The translations under genes were made by a program, and so were the position numbers. From assembly GCA_015179045.1 (NCBI GenBank), contig WHUZ01000083.1, forward strand, positions 124,001 to 188,000: DNA of 64,000 nt, in the 5' to 3' direction. Positions 11,213 through 22,235 of the stretch are shown piece by piece. This DNA comes from Kalaharituber pfeilii. Lineage: Eukaryota > Ascomycota > Pezizomycetes > Pezizales > Pezizaceae. How positions within the stretch are numbered: the stretch's first letter is position 1; every line of letters starts with the position of its first letter. The notes under the pieces were generated by a model. It did not search any database and was not told where the DNA came from. It was given only the letters and a program-made list of their open reading frames with translations.

Positions 11213-12376
11213 CTACCTGCCCACCACCCTCGCCACAAACCTCCTCACTTCACTCCCCATTCCCTCACCAAACTCATGTCCCACGCCCTCAAACACCACC
11301 TCCTTGACCTCCGCTCCGGTCCCCGCCAGCTCTTCCCCATCCTTCATCCCCTCCCTCACCCTATCTAAAAACCCTTTCGAGAACCGCGGCGGCACGAGCT
11401 TATCCTCCTTGCCCGACAACACCAACAGCTTCTTTCCCTTCAGCAGCGACACCGGACACACATGTGGCGACGGAGGCGCTAATAACATACTCGGTCCATC
11501 GTTTTCGGCGGTGGATGCGAGCATGGACATGAACGACGGCGGCAGATACCCTCCCGTGGCGTTCGGGTAGCCCGTGAGCTCCGGCGGGGCAAGGAGCTTG
11601 CACTGGCGGAGCCGGTGCGTCATGAGCGCGGGGTAGTCCGCGCACCCGATTACCGAGATCGCGGCATTGACTTGTGGGATGTGCAGGGCCGCAAGGTACG
11701 CAGAATGTCCGCCTAACGACACCCCCAGCACGATGTTATCTCTTATTGTCGGGATCGAGATGTACTTTCGAGGCTTACTGAGGGTGGTGGTGGTGGTGGC
11801 CGTCATGGGAACGGGAGGATTAAAATGGAACTCGAGATATACCCGGATGTAAGTGATGAGTAAGGCCAGGTCGACGGCGGTCCCATGGAAGATGGAGTAC
11901 ATGTCTATCGCGTGGGCCGGGTTCGGGGAATGGTGGTGCGGGTGTGGCGGCGGAGGGGAGCTGAAGGCGAGGTTGGCGAGCGGGGCAGCCTCCCGCGTGC
12001 CGTGGTTGCGCTGGTCGAAGGAGACACCGAGGAGCGCAGGACGAGGGGGCGAGGATGGCTCCGCCGGCGGTGGCGGTGGTGACGTTGAATTGGCATCGGA
12101 ATCATCCGGCGCCGTCGACGACTCAGACGGAAAATAGTGATCCGCCAGGCACGCGCGGATAATGGGCGCCATGTACTCGTGCGTCTGGAGCCTGGGGTGC
12201 AGAGTCCATAGGATTGAGATCGCTGGCGGCGGCGGAGAGGACGACGACGACGACGAGGTTAGTAACGGCGCGAGCTGGGTCAGGCCGTAGATGTGCGTCT
12301 GGATCCCCGCGATCGTGTACGTGTGCACCGAGATCTCCGCGTGCGAGGGCTCGACGGTGATGGACGTGCCCTCCAT
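11213..12376 (-). CDS. Alpha/beta-hydrolase fold protein, probable esterase
   Basis: Single exon, 387 aa. The nucleophile elbow GVSLGGHSA places Ser220. The acid residue is probably Asp325 in SGKEDKLVP and the base His367 in GVGHEFGEG, completing a catalytic triad in the usual order. No signal peptide or membrane helix is visible, so a soluble intracellular enzyme is likely. A Pro/Ser/His-rich, low-complexity segment lies around residues 40-160, partly from trinucleotide repeats, and interrupts the N-terminal half; family members are usually 300-350 aa. The substrate cannot be read from the sequence. The start ATG at 12376 is the first in the frame, and the gene faces the GGT-like gene tail to tail. 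Confidence 0.85.
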   Translation of the reverse strand: MEGTSITVEPSHAEISVHTYTIAGIQTHIYGLTQLAPLLTSSSSSSSPPPPAISILWTLHPRLQTHEYMAPIIRACLADHYFPSESSTAPDDSDANSTSPPPPPAEPSSPPRPALLGVSFDQRNHGTREAAPLANLAFSSPPPPHPHHHSPNPAHAIDMYSIFHGTAVDLALLITYIRVYLEFHFNPPVPMTATTTTTLSKPRKYISIPTIRDNIVLGVSLGGHSAYLAALHIPQVNAAISVIGCADYPALMTHRLRQCKLLAPPELTGYPNATGGYLPPSFMSMLASTAENDGPSMLLAPPSPHVCPVSLLKGKKLLVLSGKEDKLVPPRFSKGFLDRVREGMKDGEELAGTGAEVKEVVFEGVGHEFGEGMGSEVRRFVARVVGR

Positions 12377-12909
12377 TTCTTTGTGTTTTATGAAACTGTG
12401 TGTGTTATGGATTGGATTGTTCTTGCTTTTGGGGTCTGTTGTATGATAATTGTAGATTCTGGAAAACTTTAAAGTGGCGGCCCCGCACCCGCTCTCTTAT
12501 CGATAAGAGGAGGAAGGGGGGGCCCCACGTCAGTGCCTATGTAGTTCATACCCACCGAAAAATCCTCCAATTCCCGCTTCCCTTCCATATCACGTGACAA
12601 AAACAACACATCTAGCATATGCTACGATCGGTACAGACATACTGTACTGGGAGTACTCCGGTAGACTACCACTTCTCCGATCCCGTTCCCCTTTTGTGCG
12701 ACCCGATCGAACGACATCATCTTGCAGCGGGGGCGGGGGGGGTGGCTGGGTGGGGGAGACACAACCCCTTAAGCTCTCTTCCCCCATTTCCTCGTAGATC
12801 TTTGCAGACACGAATAGCGGCAAATCCGTACATTTGGACCCAACTCACCACGTTCCTATGCTAGGTTGTGTGGACAAAAAGAAACCCCTGTGGGGTTGGG
12901 CTCGCGGCG

Positions 12910-12954
<45 letters not shown>

Positions 12955-13549
12955 GACAACAACACGAATCAATGAACGAATGAATGAACGAATGAATGAA
13001 TTAAATGCATTTACTTGATCGGAGAATGATCGAGGAGAGAGAGAGAGAGAGAGAGAGCGCCTACATATATGTACTCTATTCTACATTCTAACCATACGAG
13101 ACGAAAAAGAAAGGAAAAAAAGAAAATAGGTGAGACAAAAATGAGGTCCGCTCAGCCTAGATGCTGTTTCTCTTGCCCCAGACTCAGACTATGATATTCT
13201 TTTCGGCCTCCGCCTTAGGCTTGGTCGTACCTACCTGCGTTGGTTGACTTATTTGGAATAGGGAAAATAACAACGTGGCTGGAGTTGGAGTCTTATACGA
13301 GCTTACCGCTAGCCTAGAAAAACCAGTCCACCTTTAAAGGCTAGGTAGTTTTCCCCGTTGTTAACTGTAGCGAAAGCTCAAAAGCTTTTTAAATACAGTA
13401 CGGTCCCCCTTGATCATGGGAATCGTGGTCACAGAAATTTGAGGGAAAAAAAAAAAAAAAAAGCGAAACGGTAACTGGAAAAAAACCACAGCGTGGGTGC
13501 GTTGCAAGCAGTTGATTGCGCGAACAAAACTAAACATTTTTACCGACAA
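12377..13549. other. Divergent promoter region with homopolymer and microsatellites
   Basis: About 1.2 kb between divergent genes. It has a 39-base T tract at 12915-12953, an AATG/AACG tetranucleotide repeat at about 12970-13005, a (GA)n tract at about 13035-13058 and an A tract at 13446-13462. No family-like open frame was seen. Confidence 0.6.
12915..12953. repeat. Poly-T tract (39 T)
   Basis: This is an uninterrupted run of 39 T, the longest homopolymer in the window. It lies in a divergent promoter region and is followed within 20 bp by tetranucleotide repeats. Such runs disfavour nucleosomes, and their assembled length is often unreliable. Confidence 0.95.
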
Positions 13550-15625
13550 ATGGGAAGTGTGGGTTACGCTACCGCTGATTATGATACGGGCGTAGCTAGT
13601 GAGGAAGCTGCATTGCAGCGGCAGTTGGTCACGACTATGAAGTTGACGACGGCCGTGGATGCAGCAAACAGTGGGAAAATCGAGCCCAGTAGTTCCGATT
13701 CCAGCAAACCTTCGGCGTTACAGCAAACATCTGCCACCAACTCCTCTTCCTTATTCTCCTTATTCAACGTCTACCAGCAGCCATCTTTCCCCACATCAAT
13801 TCTCGTCCTCGCCATCACCCCAATCCTCGTTGCGGCAGTTTACAAGCTTTCCCAGCTTCCGGTATCTCCTCCACCGAGTGATCTTCCCCCGCGCAATACA
13901 AGAGCAGAGTTCACACTTCAAGGGCTCTTGGTACCAATACTGCTGCTCTTCATTGCTCTTCTGATCGATTACCCTTCCAAAAGGTCCGCGAAATGGCCTG
14001 TAGCGGCAGTTTTTGTGCCGGCAGTCTTTTTATGCAATTGGAAGAATCTCCAGGGTGGCAGTAGAAGTAGTGCACATGGGTTTGCCATAGGTAAGTTGTC
14101 ATTCATGTCAGGGTATATGGTATGAATTTGCTGATTTGGATGTCATCCAGGCATCTATGTCGCCCTTCAGACCTATCGTACATTGGACCTTCTGGTATTC
14201 TCAAACCCCCGCACGGACTTTTTCCGAGTGCCTATCGCCATCCAGAGGGAATATTACCTCAACCGTCCATTAGAGTCCATTCCATCAGCTCACCTCGAAG
14301 CGTACCCGGATACCATGGCTGCCAGGATTCCATGGGTTTTTGAACTTATCACTACGATGCGTTATATTGGATGGCATACCCCTAAGTCTCCACCAACAAC
14401 CGCGCGGTCACTCCTTCAACCTCAAATATCCAGGGCACGGTTCTTCATGCTGACTTTGCTGCGACTCCTCGCTATGTGGTTGCTGATCGATGCGCTGATA
14501 TGGAATATTAGGGAAAACGATACTGGATTCTTTCTTCCATATCTGGTTGCATCGAGGAATAGTTCTGCTGCCGTTCCAGAACAGGTGGCATTTACCCTCA
14601 ATATCCCAAGCATTGCACCCTATCCCACTCTAGCTCTGCATCGGAAGTTCCCCTTTCTGAGTTTACCGCCACCGCGACTACCTCAGCCAGATGCGATAAG
14701 GGCACTGAAATACCCATATCCACGGTATTTCCTTCCTGCGCCGACTCCCTCCAGCTCTACCGTCTATGCAGACTTGGTGTTTCCGCTTGCTCTGCAGCTT
14801 TTCCGTGTCGCTGCGCAAACTCTTGCTATCTATGCCGGGATCACTGGCGACTTTGCCATGGTTTGCCTTTTCGTGATACTTTTGTCCTACATTGCCTTCC
14901 CTCCGTGGACACGGGATGTAGACCAGAAGTTACAGGCTTCTCGGTGGTTCAACCCAGCCGCGTATCCGCATCCATTCTCTTTTGACACAGCCCTCTCAGA
15001 ATCCTCACCACCTGTTGGGGTTCTAACACTCTGGACTTATTTGTGGCATGGTTTGTTTCGCCGGGCATTTGTTGTACCATTTGCTGCCATGGGGTTTCCT
15101 CGAGCAGCGAAAACGTTTGGAGTATTCCTACTTTCTGGTATACTACATATGTTCGGCGCGCATACTGAGGGGTTTCGTCCAGAAACAACCGATATGTCAT
15201 ACTCTACTACCGGTAGAGGCGATGATGCATTGGCCACTGTTTCATTTGGAGGCTTTGGCGAGCTTTTGTTCTTTGTGCTTCAGGCGCTAGGAGTATTGGT
15301 AGAAAACTACGCTCGTGAAATTTATATCACGAAGATTCGCGTTTTGGTTCCGCAATCCTGGTTGGAGAGATATGGCCATTGGGTAAGAGCAGCAGAGCAG
15401 TTGTTTGCCATTTTGTGGATGCTTGTCTGGTTTACTGCCACCGCGGATTGGTTCTTTGCAGAGCTTAGATGGGGTGGTGTATGGCGGTGTGAGGCGTCGC
15501 CGTTTAGCACCTGGCAAATGGGATGGTGGAGATGGGGAACCAGAATCTCCTTGGACAAAGCTGATACCTGGGGATGGTGGGAGTGGAGCGGTGAGACGAG
15601 AGATGGTTGGGGAATTGTTCTATAA
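13550..15625 (+). CDS. Wax-synthase-domain membrane O-acyltransferase-like protein
   Basis: Two exons, 13550-14090 and 14151-15625, joined across a 60-bp intron (GTAAGT..CAG) to give 671 aa. After a Ser-rich N-terminus the protein has many hydrophobic segments, beginning near residues 80-140 and continuing to about 600. The C-terminal third has LTLWTYLWHGLFRR followed by FLLSGILHMFGAH. The second carries the histidine expected in the membrane-bound O-acyltransferase/wax synthase superfamily, and the first resembles the FW..WH motif before it. In fungi such proteins often acetylate or acylate terpenoids or alcohols (Tri7- or AusQ-type), but no other biosynthetic gene lies nearby, so substrate and pathway are open. 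The start chosen is the first in-frame ATG; codons upstream in the open frame have no ATG. Confidence 0.77.
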
Positions 15626-17228
15626 CGCAGTATGAATTTGCCACCATCTTTCTATTGTTAGCATTTGTTTTTATTCTTTTCTTCGCATTTTGCCCTCGCC
15701 TGCGAACATTGCTCTCTCTTCGCATGGTGCAGGGAAATTTACCCGAATGTGCGTGCGCATAATGTAACTCTGCAAGAATCGGATCACTTCATGAGTGCAA
15801 CTATTATTCCCAGGGGTGCGACAAGGACAGGACTTTCGAGATCTCTCATAATCCTGTTGGGATTCCGGTTATCCAAATCTCAATTTGGCAACGGCTGGGT
15901 GTTTTAGCGAGAACTGCTGCGAATACTAGGCTTGGTTAGTCGCTGTACGCATGCTGCTCGAAGCAGTTTAGCTCGAACTCCACGCAATATCTTGACAGCG
16001 ATGCAAAACGTGCTGCAGGGAAGCACGGAAGCATTACCATGTGTAGCTTGGCTTATTATCGTGTGCAGGGCTATAATGCACGCGTCAATGCTTATCGGAG
16101 GTCGGGAGCCCGAGGCTGGGTCGGGGGAGTACTGCACGGTCGATGAGGTAATTCCACGAAGCTTGCGCGCCCGAATGCACTTCCGAACTGTGATATTCAA
16201 GAAGGCTTAGGATTTCAACTGGGTGTTCGACTTCGAAGCCAAATTCAGAAGCATATGAGATATGGCTATAGGTATGGGACGATGTTCGGTAGTTTCATCC
16301 GGCATATGCTCAGAGCCCAGGTTCTATAATCCGGTCCCCTGCTGCTGGCCGCTGAGCTATTCTGTTCTTGTTGGACAGAACCTTCTTTCAACGTAACATA
16401 TGCAACTTTCAGTGTTCGGAACTGAGGGGCTACCGTGAGCATGGCTGCAGGCATGATGCCCACCTGCGGAGTGCTGTCCTATGGCAGACAACGTTGTCGG
16501 GTGGGTGGAGCAGAAAACAGCTCAGCTGCTGGGATGAGACGACGATCAAGACGAGGACGATGGGCTCACGGGGGTGCCTGCTAGGCCGGAGCAGTGCAGG
16601 ACCGGAAGCAGGATTGGAGGTAGGAGTGGCGATTGGGGAGGCTGGAGTGTGGAGCCGGGCGCCGGGGTGAGGGCGAGGTGAGGGCGAGATGAGGGCGAGA
16701 TGAGTGCGGCGTGCGCGAGCTGTCAGCTGCTCTCCTGCCCAGGCTCGGGGGGGGGGAGGGTCGGGTCCAGTCTCACGCAGATCGCGAAGCAGGGCCCGCA
16801 CCTTCCCGTTGCGGACACTGGGCACTCTACAGCAAAGCTTGGTATTTTGCGATACATGTAAGCGGGGCACGTACATGCACTACGCTGGCTTACCCAGGGC
16901 AGCCCCGGCCTACAGCTGCGCGCGTCCTGCCCGCCTCCTCCCCCTCCTCCTCCCTCTCCTCCTCCCTCACGTTTCCCCTCCCCCCCTCCCCCCCTCTCCC
17001 CTCCCCCGCCTGCCCCATCTCCTCCACAGACGCCTATACTTCCGGCATCTATAAGAACGGCCTCGAAGCCCTCATGTCTATGCACCTTTCCAGCACATAC
17101 ATTTCTGCCACCTTGCTCTCCTCTGTCTACGCTCCCCCTCTCTGCTGCCATCCACATTCGAGCGTCCGCAGGACATCGTCAATCGCACTGCCACCGCTCT
17201 TCAAGAAGGCGTAGGCACCTAGGACAGC
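15626..17228. other. Intergenic region, no gene recognised
   Basis: 1.6 kb upstream of the Jen1-like gene. The 16.6-17.0 kb part has G-rich and (CCT)n/(CTC)n pyrimidine tracts that create long but meaningless open frames on both strands. The promoter of the transporter should lie at the right end. Confidence 0.5.
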
Positions 17229-19056
17229 ATGAGTGCTGTGTGGAGGCAACTCAAGGATATATTTACGACTGGGGAGGGAACGTACATCAACGAATATGGC
17301 GAACAGGTGTATGGGAAACTGCCAAGGGCGAAGCTCGAGAGCCCTTGGACGGTAGTGAAGAGGCCGACTGCGTCGAGTGAGGCCGCCCTCATTCTTGCTT
17401 GCTGCCCGACATACTAAACTCCTGTGAAACATTGTTGAGTAATGATGGCTAATATCATGATAAGATTACCTTTACTTTCTTGTCGGCTGGGCGGCTTGGA
17501 CCATGGACGGATATGACTTTCACACGGTGTCACTATCCATTTCCCGCCTCGCGGTTTTCTACGGTGAACATCGCGAAACGATCTCCACCTCGATTACCCT
17601 GACTTTACTCTTCCGCCCTGTGGGAGCCATAATCTTTGGTCTTGCTGGTGACTTGTATGGAAGGAAATGGCCCATGATAGCCAACTTGGTGCTGATTGCG
17701 CTGTTACAACTCCTCACTGCATACTGCAATACTTTCCGGGATTTCCTGGTCGTCAGAGCCATATTTGGAATTGGCATGGGTGGTATCTGGGGTAACGCGG
17801 CCTCCATGGGGCTTGAGAGTATGTTCCACGTTTGTTCCCACACCTACCATACACCCACTAACCAAGTATGCAGATATGCCTGTCGACAGCCGTGGATTTT
17901 TCTCTGGGATTTTGCAACAAGGCTACGCCTTGGGTTATCTGATTGCTGCAGTCTTCAACCTTTTTGTTGTACCTGCTAGTCCTCATTCATTCAAGTCCCT
18001 TTTTTATATTGGGGCGGGCCTTACACTTGCGGTGGCCATTGCAAGGTTATTCTTTCCAGAAAGTAAGCAATTCCTGGAACAGCGAGAGCGAGCAAGACAA
18101 AATCCAGAACTCCAGGTTTCCGGCACCCAGAAAGTCAAGGCCTTCCAGAAAGATCTCAAGAAGATTCTTAAGGCCCACTGGAAATTATGTTTGTATGCTT
18201 GTGTATTGATGGGTAAGTAGTGTAATCCAATATATTTGTTGTCATCCTCAGCATCTGAACTGGCTAACGGTTATCTGTCACATGAAGCGTTGTTTAATTC
18301 GATGTCACATACTTCCCAAGATCTATGTAAGTATAAGGCTCCCGAGAGAGAAAAAGAAACATGATGAAATTAACAATCTTAACTACAGATCCAACCTACA
18401 TGCAGCAGACAAAAGGGTTCACACCAGAAATGGCGTCCAAAGCCACCATTATTGCTAAAACTGGGGCTATCGTTGGTGGCGCCTTCGCAGGTTACTATTC
18501 TCAGTTTTTTGGCAGGCGTGCTACAATTATGGTTGCCACGATGTGCGGTGCTGCCTTGATCCCACTGTGGATTCTGCCAAGTTCTTTCGGATCTCTAGTA
18601 GCGGGTAGCTTTTTGATCCAGTTCTGCGTCCAAGGAGCTTGGGGTGTTATACCAATTCACCTGAACGAGCTTGCGCCACCACAATTCCGCGCCAGCTTTC
18701 CTGGAATTACATATCAAGTGGGTAACATGATATCAAGTCCTATGGCCCAAATTGGTAGTGTGATAAGCGAGAGTTGGCATATTCAGGTGTGGATTGAAGA
18801 TGACGACGGAGGCCACTGGGAAACCCGACCAGATTATGCAAGAACGATGGCGGCAATGATGTCTGTGATTTTTGTCTTCACTTGCGTCTGGACAGCATGT
18901 GGCTCGGAAGCCAAGGGAACCAGATTTGAACTGGCCAGGGTTGCAGGTGAAGAAGATATCCAGGATGCTAAATTGAAGGATGTAGATAATGAGGAGGCTG
19001 GAGAGGATGGTGGAAAAGGGGAGGTGCAATTTAGGGAGGCAGCACCTAAAGCGTAA
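17229..19056 (+). CDS. Jen1-like proton-coupled monocarboxylate transporter (MFS)
   Basis: Five exons: 17229-17376, 17465-17818, 17874-18212, 18288-18326 and 18389-19056, giving 515 aa. Jen1-family permeases import lactate, pyruvate or other carboxylates with protons at the plasma membrane and are normally made when glucose is scarce. Splicing rebuilds the typical start (SPWTVVKRPT then FLVGWAAWTMDGYDFHTVSL), the MFS loop GDLYGRKWPM, LENMPVDSRGFFSGILQQGY and, from a 39-nt exon 4, NSMSHTSQDLYPT. That last string fits the transporter signature NxxSHxSQDxxxT at residues 284-296. About ten to twelve membrane helices are visible, with a charged cytosolic tail from about residue 470. All junctions use GT..AG. 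The start ATG is supported by the 40-residue cytosolic N-terminus usual for the family. Substrate range is not readable. Confidence 0.93.
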
Positions 19057-19945
19057 GGATATACCTAGTCACTTACTCTACTGCTAGTCTACCACGCCTC
19101 TTTTTGATTGTGTACCACAAGGCTTGTATTTGTCTGCAATTGTCGGGAGGTTTTGCTACATGGCTGGTATTTTATTGAGGGCACTTGGCCTATTATTTTT
19201 GTTATGTCATTATGTGTTACGAATGATGGAAATTCAAGTTCTTAGGCGGAAAGGCTCTTTTACTCTAGTGGATGTCTCCTTGTTTGAATCTTTATCTATT
19301 TTATAGGTGCTTTACGAAATTTATGTTTGGAAACGTTCATTTTGACTCATCCTTGAATTAGTTTAGTCCTGCAAGTAGCATTTCTGGATGACAACCATAT
19401 CATGAGTGAAACATAGGAGGAGATGGAGTTGCATTTTTCATGAGCATATCATTATCGTTCGAATTTTTATTAATGAAGTAGACGATGCTCGGGAGCTCTC
19501 TCCGATATTCCCCGTGGCCCATGGTACGGGATCACGTACAGTTGAGCAGAATAACATGACAAATACTCTACATAGCAGACGAGTATTATTAGCGTGCCAG
19601 CGGCTAAGATGCATACCGGGCACTAGTATGCCCAGCAGACCAACAAGCTAGTGGGGTAATTGCCCACATTGGGTAATCCACCCACACAACAGTTTACTTG
19701 TGTTGACTGTGTTAGCAGTACATAGGGCTGCATCGGCATGCCTACGCCCTTCCTCATCACTGTTCCGTGGCGCTCCGACATGCATGCCTTTTACAGACGT
19801 TCAGGTTACGAAGATGGCGGGGAGGGGGCGCACAGGGAAAAATAATGCTTCTCAATTCATACGCACCGCGTGCATGCAGGCTCCACGGATATGTCCGGAC
19901 CTAAGTATGGCTCACTGGGTTAATTCTATAGCCAACCCCACTATA
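19057..19945. other. 3' flank of transporter, no gene
   Basis: 0.9 kb between the transporter stop and the tandem array. The first part is T-rich, as in a 3' UTR. No coding signal was found. Confidence 0.5.
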
Positions 19946-22235
19946 GCAGAAGAAGGTTGAGGTTTAGAGAGTATGCGTGTGGACATGCAGCCAGTAGTAG
20001 CCGAAAAGCCACGGGGGGCCTCGGAGGAATGGGAAAGGACATATGATATAGATGTTTCGTACCCGTGGGGTCAGGCTTTACGAATCCGGGGGCCCCACAT
20101 TCGGAATATGCTTCTCGACGTGCGCAAATACCGCATGGTGCAACCTCGCACACTCCGTTGCCACAGCTAGTCTGGCTCTCCACGGCTGTGTCTTGGCCTC
20201 TCCACACTGGGTTAAGCAGGTCACGAGAAGAGGGTTCAGGCATGGACGACATCATGCTTATGCAGCTAGAAGCCGAACACCAAGGAACCAGATACTACCA
20301 AAATTGGAGATCTCGGGAGGAATAGGAAAAGATCCAGTAGCTGTGTCTTATACGCGAGGTATGAAGTGGGTCCATCTAGATGTCTTAACAACTGATGAAC
20401 GAGAGAGCATAGAGCAGAGAAGGTGCAGTGAAACGATGTGGTGAGGTGAGTGTTGGCCATGGCCTTGGTTTGTATATCACTGTTCTCGTGCCCAGACTAT
20501 TATTTTTTGGCCTCTGCACTGGCTCGGCCGTAGTATATCACGCATAAGTGAAGTATACTTCCATTTCAGGATTCCCAAGATGGGAATGCCCGTTCTCCGC
20601 TAATCTACTTCCCCATATGATAGCAGATCACGAGAAGAAGGTTGAGGCTTAGATTTTGCTTATGCAGCTACTAGCCGAAAAGTCACGTACGTGCCAAGTG
20701 GTAAGGACTCGGGAGGCATCGGAAAGAGTCTTCTACTCCTGGCATGAACGGAAATCAGGTATATGCTTGTTCAGGTTTTACAAACCCGGGGCTCCACAAC
20801 TGCAACCCCAGAAAATGCTTCTCAGCACTGCATGCTGCAATCTTGGACACTTCTCCGCAGCTATCCCCCACCCTAGGCTAAGCTACCCCACTATAGCGGA
20901 TCAAGGAACGAACGTTGAGGCTTAGATTATGCTTATGTGGCTAGTATCCGAAAAAGTCACAGTGAGGACTCGGGAGGAATAGGAAATACCCATAGCTGTT
21001 CCTTAAACTCCAGGTACGAGTGGTTCATCTCATATCAGCTATCTGCTAGTTTAGATTAAGAATCCGGGGCTCCACAGCTGCAACCCCAGAAAATGCTTTT
21101 GAAACACGTAGGTACTGCATGCTGCAATCCTCCATGCTCCACAGCTGGTCCTGTTCCTCACAGCTATGTCTTGACAATTCCAATCTTGGCTAATCTACTG
21201 TACTTACCAATAGCAGATGATAAGAAGAAAGCGGAGGCCCACCTAGACTATCCTTATGCAGCTGGCCTGGTAGCCGAAAAGCCACTGAGCGAAGTGAGGA
21301 TCTCGGGAGGCATTGGAAGGACATATAGCTGTTCCTTACACTAGTGGGTTCAAATTCATTATCAGGTATATGCTTCCTTCAGGTTCCACGAACCCGAGAG
21401 CTCCACGGCTGCGACCCAGAAAATGCTTCTCAACTGCATGCTGCATGTTACAATCTCGGACGCTTCTCCACAGCTTTTGTCCTGGCCTCTCCACACTGGG
21501 CTAATCTACTTCCTAATAGCAGATTATGAGAGAAGAAGGTTGTGGCTGAGATTATGCTTAATTGTATGCAAATCGTAGCCGAAAAGCTACTGAACCACGT
21601 GGTGAGGACGGGAAAAATAGGAACATTCATAGCTGTGTGCCTTACACCTTCAGGTATGAGTGGTTCATCTTATATTAGATATATGTTTTAGATTACGAAT
21701 CCGGGGGCTACACAGCTGCAACCCCAGAAAATGCTTCCCAAATAACAATTCTCCATAGCTACGTCCCGATCTCCCCACACTGGGCTAACCTAGTTCCCGA
21801 TAGCAGATCACGAAAAGAAGGTTCAGGCTTACACTATGGGTATGCAGCTAATAGCCGAAAAGCCACTGAGGCAAGTAGTGAAAACTTGGGGGAACAATTT
21901 ATAGCTATGTCTTACACTCCAAATACGAGTGGTTCACCTCATATCAAACATAGGTATGCTGGTTCTAAGTTTCGACCCCAGGGGCTCCACAGCTGCAACC
22001 CAGGAGATGCTTCTCGAAACACGCAAATACTGCACCACAGCTACGTCCCGACCTCCCTACACTGGGCTAATCTGCTTCCCGATAGCAGATCACGAAAAGA
22101 AGGTTGAGGCTTACACTATGGGTATGCAGCTAATAGCCGAAAAGCCACTGAGGCAAGTGGTGAGGACTCGGGAGAAATAGGAAAGATCAATAGATGTGTC
22201 TTATTGCTGTTCAACTCAATATCAGACATAAGAGT
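19946..22235. repeat. Degenerate tandem array of about 280-bp units
   Basis: The core AGCCGAAAAG and its flanks recur in one orientation near 19999, 20271, 20673, 20948, 21272, 21577, 21853 and 22134. Most spacings are 272-324 bp, with one of about 400. Each unit has, in order, a stretch like CACACTGGGCTAATCTACTT, a block like AGCAGATCACGAGAAGAAGG, TATGCAGCTAATAGCCGAAA, GGACTCGGGAGGAATAGGAA and a GGGGCTCCACAGCTGCAACC block. Copies differ by many substitutions and small indels; the two at the right are closest to each other. Short open frames inside are not conserved from copy to copy. It reads as an old satellite or amplified transposon fragment. Confidence 0.88.

Noticed and set aside
13493..13549. 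Upstream extension of the acyltransferase-like protein
   Set aside because: The open frame begins with GTG there; the first ATG is at 13550, and a GTG start is unlikely in a fungal nuclear gene.
16430..17215. Overlapping frames of 116-167 codons
   Set aside because: The pyrimidine-rich tract at 16.92-17.02 kb keeps frames open by chance; no homology or intron logic supports them.
19970..22110. Short ORFs inside the 280-bp tandem array
   Set aside because: Their reading frames are not conserved between units; similar peptides simply reflect the DNA repeat.
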